Origin: Roseococcus thiosulfatophilus
GTDB taxonomy: Bacteria; Pseudomonadota; Alphaproteobacteria; Acetobacterales; Acetobacteraceae
DNA: 32,889 bases
Direction: 5' to 3'
NCBI RefSeq assembly: GCF_017311575.1
Contig: NZ_JAFFQY010000016.1
Coordinates: 1-32,889 of the forward strand
The translations under genes were made by a program, and so were the position numbers. The notes below the pieces were generated by a model. That model was given only the letters and a program-made list of their open reading frames with translations. It ran no database searches and had not been told where the DNA came from. This document shows, piece by piece, positions 1 through 7,583 of the stretch. Every line of letters starts with the position of its first letter. Within the stretch, counting starts at the first letter, position 1.

Positions 1-587
1 AGGTTCGGGGCGCGGCACTGCAGTTCACGCGTGTCCTCGATCAGGACGACACGGCCGCCATCGCGCGCCACCTCGGCGAGCAAGGCGTTGGTCAGCGTGG
101 TCTTGCCGGTCGAGGTCCCGCCAGCCACCAGGATGTTGCGGCGCTCTGCGACGGCGGAGCGCAGCGCGGCGGCCTGGGCGGCCGTCATGATGCGGGCGGC
201 GACATAGTCCTCCAGCATGAAGACTGCGACAGCGGGTTTGCGGATCGCGAAAGCGGGGGCCGCGACGACGGGTGGCAACAGACCCTCGAAGCGTTCACCC
301 GTCTCGGGCAGCTCCGCTGAGACACAGGGGCGGTCCGAATGCACCTCCGCGCCGACGTGGTGGGCGACGAGGCGGATGATGCGCTCGCCGTCGGAGAAGG
401 AGAGACTGCGGCCGGTGTCGGCGAGGCCCTCGGCTAGGCGGTCGATCCACAGTCGGCCGTCAGGGTTCAGCATAACCTCGACGATGGCGGGATCGTCGAG
501 CCACGCCGCGATGCCCGGCCCGAACGCCGTGCGCAGCATCCGTGCGCCACGTGCGGTCGTCTCGGCCTTGAGTGGATGCAGCGACAT
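1..587 (-). CDS. trbB: TrbB, conjugal-transfer ATPase (VirB11 family), 3' end outside window
   Basis: TrbB is the hexameric VirB11-type secretion ATPase that powers a P-type (Trb) mating-pair apparatus at the inner membrane. Read on the minus strand from an ATG at 585-587, the protein begins [20 protein letters not shown]. It continues with the family N-terminal domain ([18 protein letters not shown], then [14 protein letters not shown] and [20 protein letters not shown]). The Walker A loop [15 protein letters not shown] follows at about residues 155-170, and the segment [13 protein letters not shown] is the last part seen before the window edge. The N-terminus is intact, so the gene may still be functional. 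In related elements trbB directly follows traG and a CopG-type gene. Here copG lies 16 kb away on the same strand, so trbB has been separated from its normal promoter-proximal neighbours. No strong Shine-Dalgarno is visible before the ATG. Confidence 0.93.
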   Translation of the reverse strand, partial: MSLHPLKAETTARGARMLRTAFGPGIAAWLDDPAIVEVMLNPDGRLWIDRLAEGLADTGRSLSFSDGERIIRLVAHHVGAEVHSDRPCVSAELPETGERFEGLLPPVVAAPAFAIRKPAVAVFMLEDYVAARIMTAAQAAALRSAVAERRNILVAGGTSTGKTTLTNALLAEVARDGGRVVLIEDTRELQCRAPN

Positions 588-726
588 ACAGTCCCCGGGG
601 TGTGCTGCGGCGGAGGCACCGCAGCGGGCGGGGACGATTAGAGAGCGGCAGATCGGGGCGGGTTCAACAAGCGTCAGGGCGAGGTAGTAGCCCCGCGTAC
701 ACAGACTGGCGAAAGTGGAACTATGC

Positions 727-780
727 ACTTCCATGAAAATGCCGATCGCCGATCAACTGGACACTTCCGGAAACCCTGCC
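727..780. repeat. Imperfect direct repeat pair
   Basis: The motif ACTTCC-GAAA-GCC occurs at 727-743 and, slightly altered, at 763-780, separated by GATCGCCGATCAACTGG. Tandem short repeats of this kind are typical of transposase-binding ends in insertion sequences. No transposase that would go with it is adjacent, so this is only a possible relic. Confidence 0.3.
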
Positions 781-978
781 ATCTGTCGGCGTGATGGCCG
801 AGCGGAACGTGTCCGGCGCTGGGATCAGTTGGCTGGGGCGGCCCGTGGATGTTTGCCGGGGTGCGCGGGTGCCCGAAGTGTGATCATCTGCAGCGCGTCG
901 CGACCTCCAACGGCTCAGCATGCCGCTGAGAGACTTGACAATCCAAGGTCAATGAGATCGCCTTTGTGATGAAGTGTT

Positions 979-990
979 GATCAGCTGATC
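979..990. promoter_or_regulatory. Perfect 12-bp palindrome, possible operator
   Basis: GATCAGCTGATC is a perfect palindrome ending 33 bases before the ATG of the 58-aa gene at 1024. Its position suits an operator or a dimeric-protein site, but nothing else supports this. Confidence 0.25.
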
Positions 991-1023
991 GCGATTCAGA
1001 AGTTTTTGGAGGAACGTAGCGAG

Positions 1024-1200
1024 ATGGCGGAGCCAGTGAAGTTTGTAAAAAAAGAGCCGGGCGGAGCCGGAACATTCAAGTACACCTATGAATGCACTTG
1101 CTCTCCATCGAAAAAGAAGACGATTTCTGTCAATACCGGCAATGATATTCAAGCAAGACAATTAGCCCAATTAGAGTGTGATCAATATTGTGACGGATGA
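1024..1200 (+). CDS. 58-aa four-cysteine protein of unknown function
   Basis: I do not recognise this gene. The start is chosen at ATG 1024 because a good Shine-Dalgarno (GGAGGA, 1008-1013) lies ten bases upstream; a TTG in frame at 1006 would overlap that site. The 58 residues contain a lysine-rich N-terminal part (FVKKEPGGAG), then a C-x-C pair in YECTCSPSKKK and a C-x3-C pair in ECDQYC near the C-terminus. Four cysteines in two pairs could bind zinc or form disulfides. No signal peptide is present, which favours a cytoplasmic metal site. Codon use is more AT-rich than in the neighbouring trb genes, as expected for imported DNA. No partner gene is adjacent; the next feature is a transposase relic on the other strand. 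Confidence 0.55.
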   Translation: MAEPVKFVKKEPGGAGTFKYTYECTCSPSKKKTISVNTGNDIQARQLAQLECDQYCDG

Positions 1201-1335
1201 GTTTGGCAGGTTTGTTCGGAAGTGGTCGCCTGTTGGTGGATCGTTCGAAGCAGATGAGTGCATTCAAGATTGGAGAGCTTGGCTCGCCTGGGTTGAAGGT
1301 GATGTGGCCTACTGCTGGTGTAGCGAGCTGCGGCG

Positions 1336-1625
1336 TTAGTTGGACTGACACTTGATTCGTTTTCGATTACGCAGGATATAAGGTTCGCGGCCAAAGTAGA
1401 CGTCGGTCGGGGTGGATCCTGCAGGCTCTTGTGGACACGGAGGTGATGGTAGTGCTCGACGAAAGCGGCGAGCTGCGCTTCGAACTTGCCGCTTTCGTCG
1501 AGCACGGTGGAGAGATGGGATTAGCCCCTGCTGATGACCTTTAGGGAGCGGAAGTCGGTCTGCCATATCTGATTCAGCGCCGCGGGCTTGGCGCGGAATT
1601 CGTCGGCAGCCTTGACGATAATCGG
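1336..1625 (-). pseudogene. IS3-family transposase (OrfB) relic
   Basis: Minus-strand translation gives pieces of the DDE integrase domain of an IS3-type OrfB. First comes KAADEFRAKPAALNQIWQTDF followed by LKVI (1546-1625), which is the start of the catalytic domain. A stop codon follows, then LSTVLDE. The sequence then jumps to FEAQLAAFVEHYHHLRVHKSL, the C-terminal region, so the central catalytic part is deleted. A frameshift near 1410 moves the last part, TPTDVYFGREPYILRNRKRIK, into another frame, ending at 1336. Nonsense, internal deletion and frameshift together show a dead copy. Neither OrfA nor terminal inverted repeats are evident. It marks past insertion activity at the left side of the cargo. 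Confidence 0.8.
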
Positions 1626-1639
1626 CCTAATTCCCCGCG

Positions 1640-2065
1640 CTACGAGGAGCTTATCAGGCGCCACATCCAGTCAGCTTCTGGAGCTTGACCGGGTATTCTT
1701 ACTTCCGCGTCCCCTGTTTCATTCGGGCTTGGGGGCGAGAATAGACCAAATCCCCTGAGAATGATTCTCCCTGCAGGAGATATCTGCAGCTCAAGAGGAG
1801 CCGTTCCGGGCTGTCCAACAAATTGCTCCGTGTCCAGGATAGGAAGAAGTTCTCCAAACGACGTGTTCTGCTCACGAAGCCACCAAACATTCACCCCGCC
1901 ATCCCGGTCATCAATTTGCACTCGCATGAACGTACCCGGATTTCCCTTCTTCTGGATTCTCACGTTGAACACTTTGGTCGCGGCGAACGCAGGCCGCAGA
2001 GCATACTGAAATCCGGCGACGAGGAGGGACGACGAAGTAAGGGCAAACGCTAAGCGACGCTTCAT
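1640..2065 (-). CDS. 141-aa predicted secreted protein, function unknown
   Basis: The start is set at ATG 2063-2065, which is preceded by a strong GGAGGAGG ribosome site six bases away; a longer in-frame start at 2110 lacks one. The N-terminus MKRRLAFALTSSSLLVAGFQ and a following AFA-AT site form a plausible Sec signal peptide cleaved near residue 32. The mature part, about 110 residues, looks beta-rich (TKVFNVRIQKKGNPGTFMRV, LELQISPAGRIILRGFG) and has no cysteines or catalytic signature that I can name. It lies on the same strand as the two giant genes and beyond them, 267 bases after the stop of the 1711-aa gene. It has its own ribosome site and might be expressed with them. The family is unknown to me. 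Confidence 0.7.
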   Translation of the reverse strand: MKRRLAFALTSSSLLVAGFQYALRPAFAATKVFNVRIQKKGNPGTFMRVQIDDRDGGVNVWWLREQNTSFGELLPILDTEQFVGQPGTAPLELQISPAGRIILRGFGLFSPPSPNETGDAEVRIPGQAPEADWMWRLISSS

Positions 2066-2332
2066 CGAATTCCTCCTCCTGGATCGAGTATCAAGCTGAG
2101 GTGCCGTCATAAAGGTTGTTGGAATTTTTCAGCTGCGCCTTCCGCTTCGCCACCGTATCGGGTCAGGTGACGAGGTCAATCATGATCTTGGCGGGCGGCG
2201 GGGCGAGCGATTGAGCCAATCGAGGAGCGTTCTCCTGGGTCGGTCGGTCGGCCACTCATTGCCCATCGACCAGGGCTGGATGCGGGCCGTGTATCGCACC
2301 CGCGCGGTGCGGTTCGAGGTGTCGTTGCCCCC

Positions 2333-5300
2333 TTACCCATCCTTCAGCGGTAGCGAGACAGCAAAACGAGGCAATGCCACGGAGGGCGGCCCGCCCGCCG
2401 AACTCGGCAGCCATCCTTCCTCCTCAATCCGCACCACGAGGTCGCGATCCTCGCGCAGCGCGTCGCCGGGCAGGTGGAACACGCCCGTCCAGCGCTCTTC
2501 CCCGCTCAGCACACGGTGCTCAATGCCTTGCCGCGCCTCACCTGGGAGCCATTCGAGCCGGGCGTCCTGCCCCGACACTTGGGTTACCCGAATTTCGTCG
2601 GCACCGCGCCGCTCGCGCAGTTCCATGCGCACGCGCCGTCCCGCCGCACGAAGATCGGCCGGCACTGGGCCAGCCAGCGTAACGCTAATCAGCGTCTCTG
2701 GACCTGGCGCACCCTGCCGCGCGTCCATCGGAGTCGCTGTCACGCCGAAGCGGCGCGGGGGCGGCACGCGGCCCTGCAGGGTGACCGGCGCTGACAGACG
2801 GATTCCCGCGCGTACCCCTTCCCGCGGCGGCCCGCGGCGGTCGGGCCGCGCATGCTCTTGAAGACGCGCCAAGCCAAGGCGGAACAAGGTCTCCTGTGGG
2901 ACGGGCAGGCGCATCACCACATCCACATATGGCTCGGGCTCGGACCCAGGCAGGTCGGAAGCGAAGCGCACCGGGGCGCTGAGCACGCTCACTGCGGCCA
3001 TCGTCTCACGCGAGCCAGCTTGGCCGGTCGGCGCGCCCTGTCCGGGCACCGGCAGGAGCACGTGAGGGTGAAACCGTGCATCATCGGCAACAGCGATGTG
3101 CTGCCGGCCAAGGAAGGAGCTTCGCCAGGGCTCGGGCGACCCTTGGGATGTAGCCGACTGCACGGCGAAGGTGGCGCCTACTTCGCCAACGCGGCCGCCC
3201 CCCGGCGCGGTCCGCTGCGGCCCCTCAGCGAGCGGCCCCGCGCCGATCGGGTCGTAGCCCCACACGGAGACAAAGCGGCCGAGCGGTCCCAGGTCATCCT
3301 CGTGGAGGCCCCGCAGTGCGCGGTCGTCCGGCGCGAAGACGGCAGTTTCGTTATCCATCAGCGCAAAGGCGAGCGGAGGCCAGAGCACGATGGCGAGCCG
3401 CTCGTCCTCGCCACTGGTGAACCAAGGCCGGCGGAGCCAGAGGCGGAGACCAGCGCGGCGCTCGCCTTCGACCCGCAATGTGCCGCCATCGCGGCGGCGG
3501 ACTAGCGGCGACCACTCAAGAGTTGGCAGCAGATCCTTCGGGTTGGGCGGCGCCGGGCGCGCCGTTGCGGGAGCCCAGAGCCAGGCGGTTTCGGGACCGC
3601 GAACCGAGCGACGGATTGGATCGGCGTCGCGGGTGATGGGCCTCGTACCTGCTGTGACGGGGGAGGCGCCCAAGGTCTCCGAGGGCACACCGTCCAGACC
3701 ATTTGGTCTCGTGGGCACCGCTGGCGGCCGTTTTGTGATTGGGCTCGCCGTCAAGCGGTCAAGGTTCCGCGGTTGCGCGACCACCCGAAGGCGCAATTGC
3801 CGGGCCTGCGGCTGCTTCAGCGCGGGCTCGTAAGCGATCTTCGCGCCGGCGAAGCCCGGCGCCACACCGGCAAACAACTCCTCCAGGCGCAGCGTGCGAC
3901 GGCCGGCGCGCGCGTCTGCAGGCTGCGGAATGTTGCTAATCGTGACGAGCGGTACCCAATGGGGTCGCAGTTTTGGGTCTTGCTCGGGCGGATCACCGGG
4001 GCGCGGCAACGCTGGCCGAAAGTTCGCTTCGCCATCGCGCGTCAGCGCGAAAGGCAACGCCTGGGACGGCTCGGGCACAAGCTCGGGCCGCGATACGCGC
4101 GGCGGAGGGTCGAGCGTCTCCTGTCCAGGTGCGACGATCTCGGCCTCAACGACCAGACCAGAGGTGGTCGCCGGGTCAAAGACGATAGCGCCGCCCGGCA
4201 GCAGGGCGACAGATTCGTCGTCGGCAGCGCCGGCGGGACCCCAGCTCTCCGCCGCTCCGACTTCGCCGAAGAACCGGGTAAGCGCGGCTGGCTCAAGATC
4301 CTTGGGCCGCGCCAGAGCGACAGTGCCAGGCACGAACTCTGGCCGGATCGCCGGCGCATCGGAGGCGTGCACGAGCTCGAGTTCCTCGGTATCGCAGATG
4401 GCCGCAAGCGGTTCGGCCAGGAGGTGCGCGTGGAACGCGGCGGCTGCAGCAAGCGCAGGCGTCGAGCCTTCGCAGCGCTTGCCGTCGAGCAAGGTGGCGA
4501 GCCCCTCGAGTGCAGCGCCAGCTCCGGTCGCGCCGCAGGCGCCGGCTTCCGCCCGGGCGAGGGTTGCGGCCTTTTCCACGACGTCGAACCAAGCGGCGAG
4601 GTCGGCAGCGTCGGGCACAAGCCACGCGCGAAGTTTCACGGCCTCGCCGCGGGCCAGTGCGACGCGGGCGACACGGAGACGAAGGCCTGGCGGCCGCGCC
4701 CCGGCCTCAGGCCCACTAGGCACGGCAGGCGCAGATTCCTCGCCCCAGCCCCCGTCAGACAGGCGACGTCGCTGTGTCGTCTCGGCGGCAACGAGCTCCA
4801 GCCGAACGGGCAGAACGTCCGGCCACGCGTCGGGTCCGGCCGCCTCGATGGGCGCACGAAGTCGGAGGACGAGGGGCGGCTCCTCAAGCCATTCGCCGCT
4901 TGTTGGGTGGGCGAGACGGAGGACGAGAAACGCGGCCGCGGGGTCGGGGAAGTACGGAGTGCGGCGAACCTCACGACGCTCGCGCAAGGCGCGCAGGCGC
5001 AGCCGGGACGGCAGTGGGGAATCGTCACCGCCACGTGGCGTACGCGACCTCGTCTCTTCCTCGATGAAGGCTTGCGGCAGGCCTTGTCGTGGCAGGCTGG
5101 CGGCCACGTTTACCCACCGTGGCTGGGGCCGTTCCCGCTCACTATCCGGCGGTGATCGCGGAGGGTCTTGCACCTGCACGCGGATGGTTGTGGGCTCAAC
5201 TGCTCCGTCAAACATGTCATGGCGGGCGGCGAAGGCCGGCGCCACGGCGGGAGCGAATAGAATGCGTGCGGTGCGGGCGAGGCTGCGCGCGTCGTCCCTG

Positions 5301-7468
5301 CCCGGCTGGCTAGCGTGTACCAGCACCATGCGCTCATTGCTCTGCAGCAGGTGCTCGCGCGAGCCTGTGCGGGCCGTGCCCGGGGCGAGCATCACCATGG
5401 GTTTCGCGATCGGCTCGTGCCGCAGGTACCGATATCCGGGCTGATCGCGCGGCGGCCAAGCGTGCTGCGATCCGAACGCCGACAGCAAGCGCCGCGCCTG
5501 CTCGGCGCCGGCCCCGCCGCCGCCCAGCGTGCGGTCCTCCAGGGCGAAACGGTAGGACCAGCCGAACACCAGCGGTGCGAGGCCGGCGCCCGGGGCTATG
5601 CTGAAGTGTTGGTTGACGAGCAGATCGTCGCGCGCCTTCAGCTCCGTTTCGCTAGCCCGCCAGCCGACGCTCAACTGACTCGACAGGTGGTGGCGGAACC
5701 AGTCGGGCGGCGCGTTCGGCCTCGTTCCGTTCGCCCGCGGGGCCACGGCCGGCTGCACCCGTCTGAAGGTGCTGAGCTCGTTGGGTGGCGCGCCGAGATC
5801 GTCGCCATGATAGGCGCCGAGCCGGGGGTCGCATACCGCGCGCCGTGGCTTGCCTTCTCCGTCCTCCAGCTCGTCCTGATAGGTCGCCTTGTTCGTAATG
5901 CCGGCCGCGTCACGTTCCGACGCCGGCAGCCAGCTCGGCGTGAGCGCCTGGAGCACTCGTGCAGGCCAGTCAGCGTCACGACCCCCCCAAGGATCACTCA
6001 GCGTCACTGTCCGGGCGGAAGTTGCCATCCACGTCGTATGGCCTTCCGGACCGTCGATCCCGAGATGGAGCCGCGGCGGTGCAGCAATGTCGGTCGCCAG
6101 CAGCGGCGGCGCTGTGAGGGGTGCGGGCGATTCGGCCCTGTCGGTGCCGACTTCAAAGAGTGATAGCGGGCCGGTGATCGTGCGAGTGGGGCGGCCTTGC
6201 AGCTGGCACTGATGGTCGGCCTCGGTGCAAAGCGTGGGCTCGATCGAGCCGGCGCATACCCGCGGCCCTCCGGGCGGGGAGAGGATGCGCAGGCCGGCCT
6301 TCGCCCAGGGCGCAGGCGCGGGGGACCTTGGCGACCTGCGCGCATGCGAGGAGGCCTCGGTGAGGCGGCGCCAGTCGTGCGGCGCCGCCGGGAAGAAGCC
6401 GCGTTCCAAGACATCGAGCACGCCCCCGACGTCGCGCGACGCCGGGTCGTCATCATGAGGGTCGGCCAGCGCGCAAATGACCGCGGCCTCGCCTGCAGGC
6501 AACGCGCCGTCTGACTCTTCGAAGTCGAGCAGCGCGTCGCGCGCGAAACCGAACAGGCGCATCAATGCCGGCGAGGCGAGCAACTGGTGCAAGCGTCGGC
6601 CGCCATGCCCAGTCTCGGGCGGCAGGCTGTCCGTAGGATTATCGGCCACCAAGTGTAGCGCAGCGTGGTGGAGCGCATGCAACCGGTCGGACAGCCACAG
6701 AAGATCTTCTTCGCCATGGCCCAGGGCGGCGGCGGCGATCGCCTCCGGATCAAGCGGCTTGGCGTAGGGGTGGCCGGCGTCGACCTCGCCGGCAGCGCAT
6801 GCGTCGAGCCACGCGCCGACATCGGGTGGACCACAGAGCAAGCGGGCCAACGCAGGGTCGAGCGTCCCGGCTCCGGCAGCCGCGAGCCGTAGCATCGGCG
6901 CCGCGTCGCCAAGCCAGGGCCGGCCAATCGCGGCGAGAGCCTGCATCGGCGGGCGGACGGGTGGGCGTTCGGCGAGGGCGCTTCCGGTACCCGCAACAGC
7001 CTCGAGCGTCTGTCTGGCCCGTTCCAGTGGCAACAGCAGGGAGGCTTCGAGGGTCGGCGCTGGCACCGCCGAGGGAGTTGCGGCTTGTCGATCTTCGGTG
7101 ATCGCGCTGTCGAACATGGCGCCGAGGCCTGCTGCGCCGCCCATCGCCCGCTCCCACAGCGTGTTCAGCTTTTCGAGCGGCAGTGTCGCGGGTGTCTCCT
7201 GCCTGAGTCGCCCCACGGCGAGCCGTCGGCGGCCCTGCCCCGAAAGCACCTCGACCCGACGGCTCCGCCTCATCGCCTCGTCAAACCAGCCATGCGCTCG
7301 GCTTGGCCACATGTCCTGCCGCCACGGCGTGACCCGTTGCGCCTGGACGCCCGCCTGGCTTGCAGGCAGCGCCAGCAGTAGCAATCGGAGAGTCGTGCGG
7401 CCCCTTTGATACGGCGTGTGGACGCCGTTTGGGACTATCAGTAGGGAGGGCAGGGCCGTGGCGCTCAT
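2333..7468 (-). CDS. Giant 1711-aa protein, uncharacterised family, second gene of the pair
   Basis: The start ATG at 7466-7468 has GGAGAAG about nine bases upstream. The gene follows the 2611-aa gene on the same strand after 115 bases, so the two probably form an operon. I see no clear signal peptide; the hydrophobic stretch near residue 25 reads better as a buried strand. Residues 100-400 are largely helical and rich in Ala and Leu. The remainder is mostly beta, with Pro/Arg-rich linkers. Near residues 1350-1375 stands LRRPWFTSGEDERLAIVLWP, soon followed by VSVWGYDPIG, and near 1525 LFRLGLARLQEHA. From memory these resemble signatures of very large uncharacterised bacterial proteins (RPW-SSG-GELLGVVL, WG-DPI, LARYQPHS); this is recollection, not a search result. 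No nuclease, kinase or protease motif is apparent. The frame is open over 5.1 kb, which argues that it is a maintained gene. Confidence 0.8.
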   Translation of the reverse strand: MSATALPSLLIVPNGVHTPYQRGRTTLRLLLLALPASQAGVQAQRVTPWRQDMWPSRAHGWFDEAMRRSRRVEVLSGQGRRRLAVGRLRQETPATLPLEKLNTLWERAMGGAAGLGAMFDSAITEDRQAATPSAVPAPTLEASLLLPLERARQTLEAVAGTGSALAERPPVRPPMQALAAIGRPWLGDAAPMLRLAAAGAGTLDPALARLLCGPPDVGAWLDACAAGEVDAGHPYAKPLDPEAIAAAALGHGEEDLLWLSDRLHALHHAALHLVADNPTDSLPPETGHGGRRLHQLLASPALMRLFGFARDALLDFEESDGALPAGEAAVICALADPHDDDPASRDVGGVLDVLERGFFPAAPHDWRRLTEASSHARRSPRSPAPAPWAKAGLRILSPPGGPRVCAGSIEPTLCTEADHQCQLQGRPTRTITGPLSLFEVGTDRAESPAPLTAPPLLATDIAAPPRLHLGIDGPEGHTTWMATSARTVTLSDPWGGRDADWPARVLQALTPSWLPASERDAAGITNKATYQDELEDGEGKPRRAVCDPRLGAYHGDDLGAPPNELSTFRRVQPAVAPRANGTRPNAPPDWFRHHLSSQLSVGWRASETELKARDDLLVNQHFSIAPGAGLAPLVFGWSYRFALEDRTLGGGGAGAEQARRLLSAFGSQHAWPPRDQPGYRYLRHEPIAKPMVMLAPGTARTGSREHLLQSNERMVLVHASQPGRDDARSLARTARILFAPAVAPAFAARHDMFDGAVEPTTIRVQVQDPPRSPPDSERERPQPRWVNVAASLPRQGLPQAFIEEETRSRTPRGGDDSPLPSRLRLRALRERREVRRTPYFPDPAAAFLVLRLAHPTSGEWLEEPPLVLRLRAPIEAAGPDAWPDVLPVRLELVAAETTQRRRLSDGGWGEESAPAVPSGPEAGARPPGLRLRVARVALARGEAVKLRAWLVPDAADLAAWFDVVEKAATLARAEAGACGATGAGAALEGLATLLDGKRCEGSTPALAAAAAFHAHLLAEPLAAICDTEELELVHASDAPAIRPEFVPGTVALARPKDLEPAALTRFFGEVGAAESWGPAGAADDESVALLPGGAIVFDPATTSGLVVEAEIVAPGQETLDPPPRVSRPELVPEPSQALPFALTRDGEANFRPALPRPGDPPEQDPKLRPHWVPLVTISNIPQPADARAGRRTLRLEELFAGVAPGFAGAKIAYEPALKQPQARQLRLRVVAQPRNLDRLTASPITKRPPAVPTRPNGLDGVPSETLGASPVTAGTRPITRDADPIRRSVRGPETAWLWAPATARPAPPNPKDLLPTLEWSPLVRRRDGGTLRVEGERRAGLRLWLRRPWFTSGEDERLAIVLWPPLAFALMDNETAVFAPDDRALRGLHEDDLGPLGRFVSVWGYDPIGAGPLAEGPQRTAPGGGRVGEVGATFAVQSATSQGSPEPWRSSFLGRQHIAVADDARFHPHVLLPVPGQGAPTGQAGSRETMAAVSVLSAPVRFASDLPGSEPEPYVDVVMRLPVPQETLFRLGLARLQEHARPDRRGPPREGVRAGIRLSAPVTLQGRVPPPRRFGVTATPMDARQGAPGPETLISVTLAGPVPADLRAAGRRVRMELRERRGADEIRVTQVSGQDARLEWLPGEARQGIEHRVLSGEERWTGVFHLPGDALREDRDLVVRIEEEGWLPSSAGGPPSVALPRFAVSLPLKDG

Positions 7469-7583
7469 GGGCCACTTCTCCGGTGTGGGCGGGAGGGGTG
7501 CCGCCCCGCGGTTGCCGCGGCGGCGGTTGCACAGTTCGTCTGCGGGCGCGCCCGGTAAGCTTCGGCGAGCTTTGGCATGGCGC

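Larger units (their letters stand above)
588..1023. other. Gene-free stretch upstream of trbB
   Basis: I see no convincing gene on either strand here. Short open frames exist but resemble nothing known and lack ribosome sites. The stretch contains a pair of imperfect direct repeats at 727-780, a 12-bp palindrome at 979-990 and a TTGACA at 935-940 that has no good -10 partner. Base composition drops toward AT from about 930 onward, which fits imported DNA. It is the left junction between the conjugation operon and the inserted cargo, and it could hold a worn insertion-sequence end. Confidence 0.5.

Noticed and set aside
3773-5444. Long plus-strand frames of 460 and 516 aa
   Set aside because: They are antisense to the 1711-aa gene, are rich in Arg/Ser/Gly as expected for shadow frames of high-GC DNA, and show no family motif or ribosome site.
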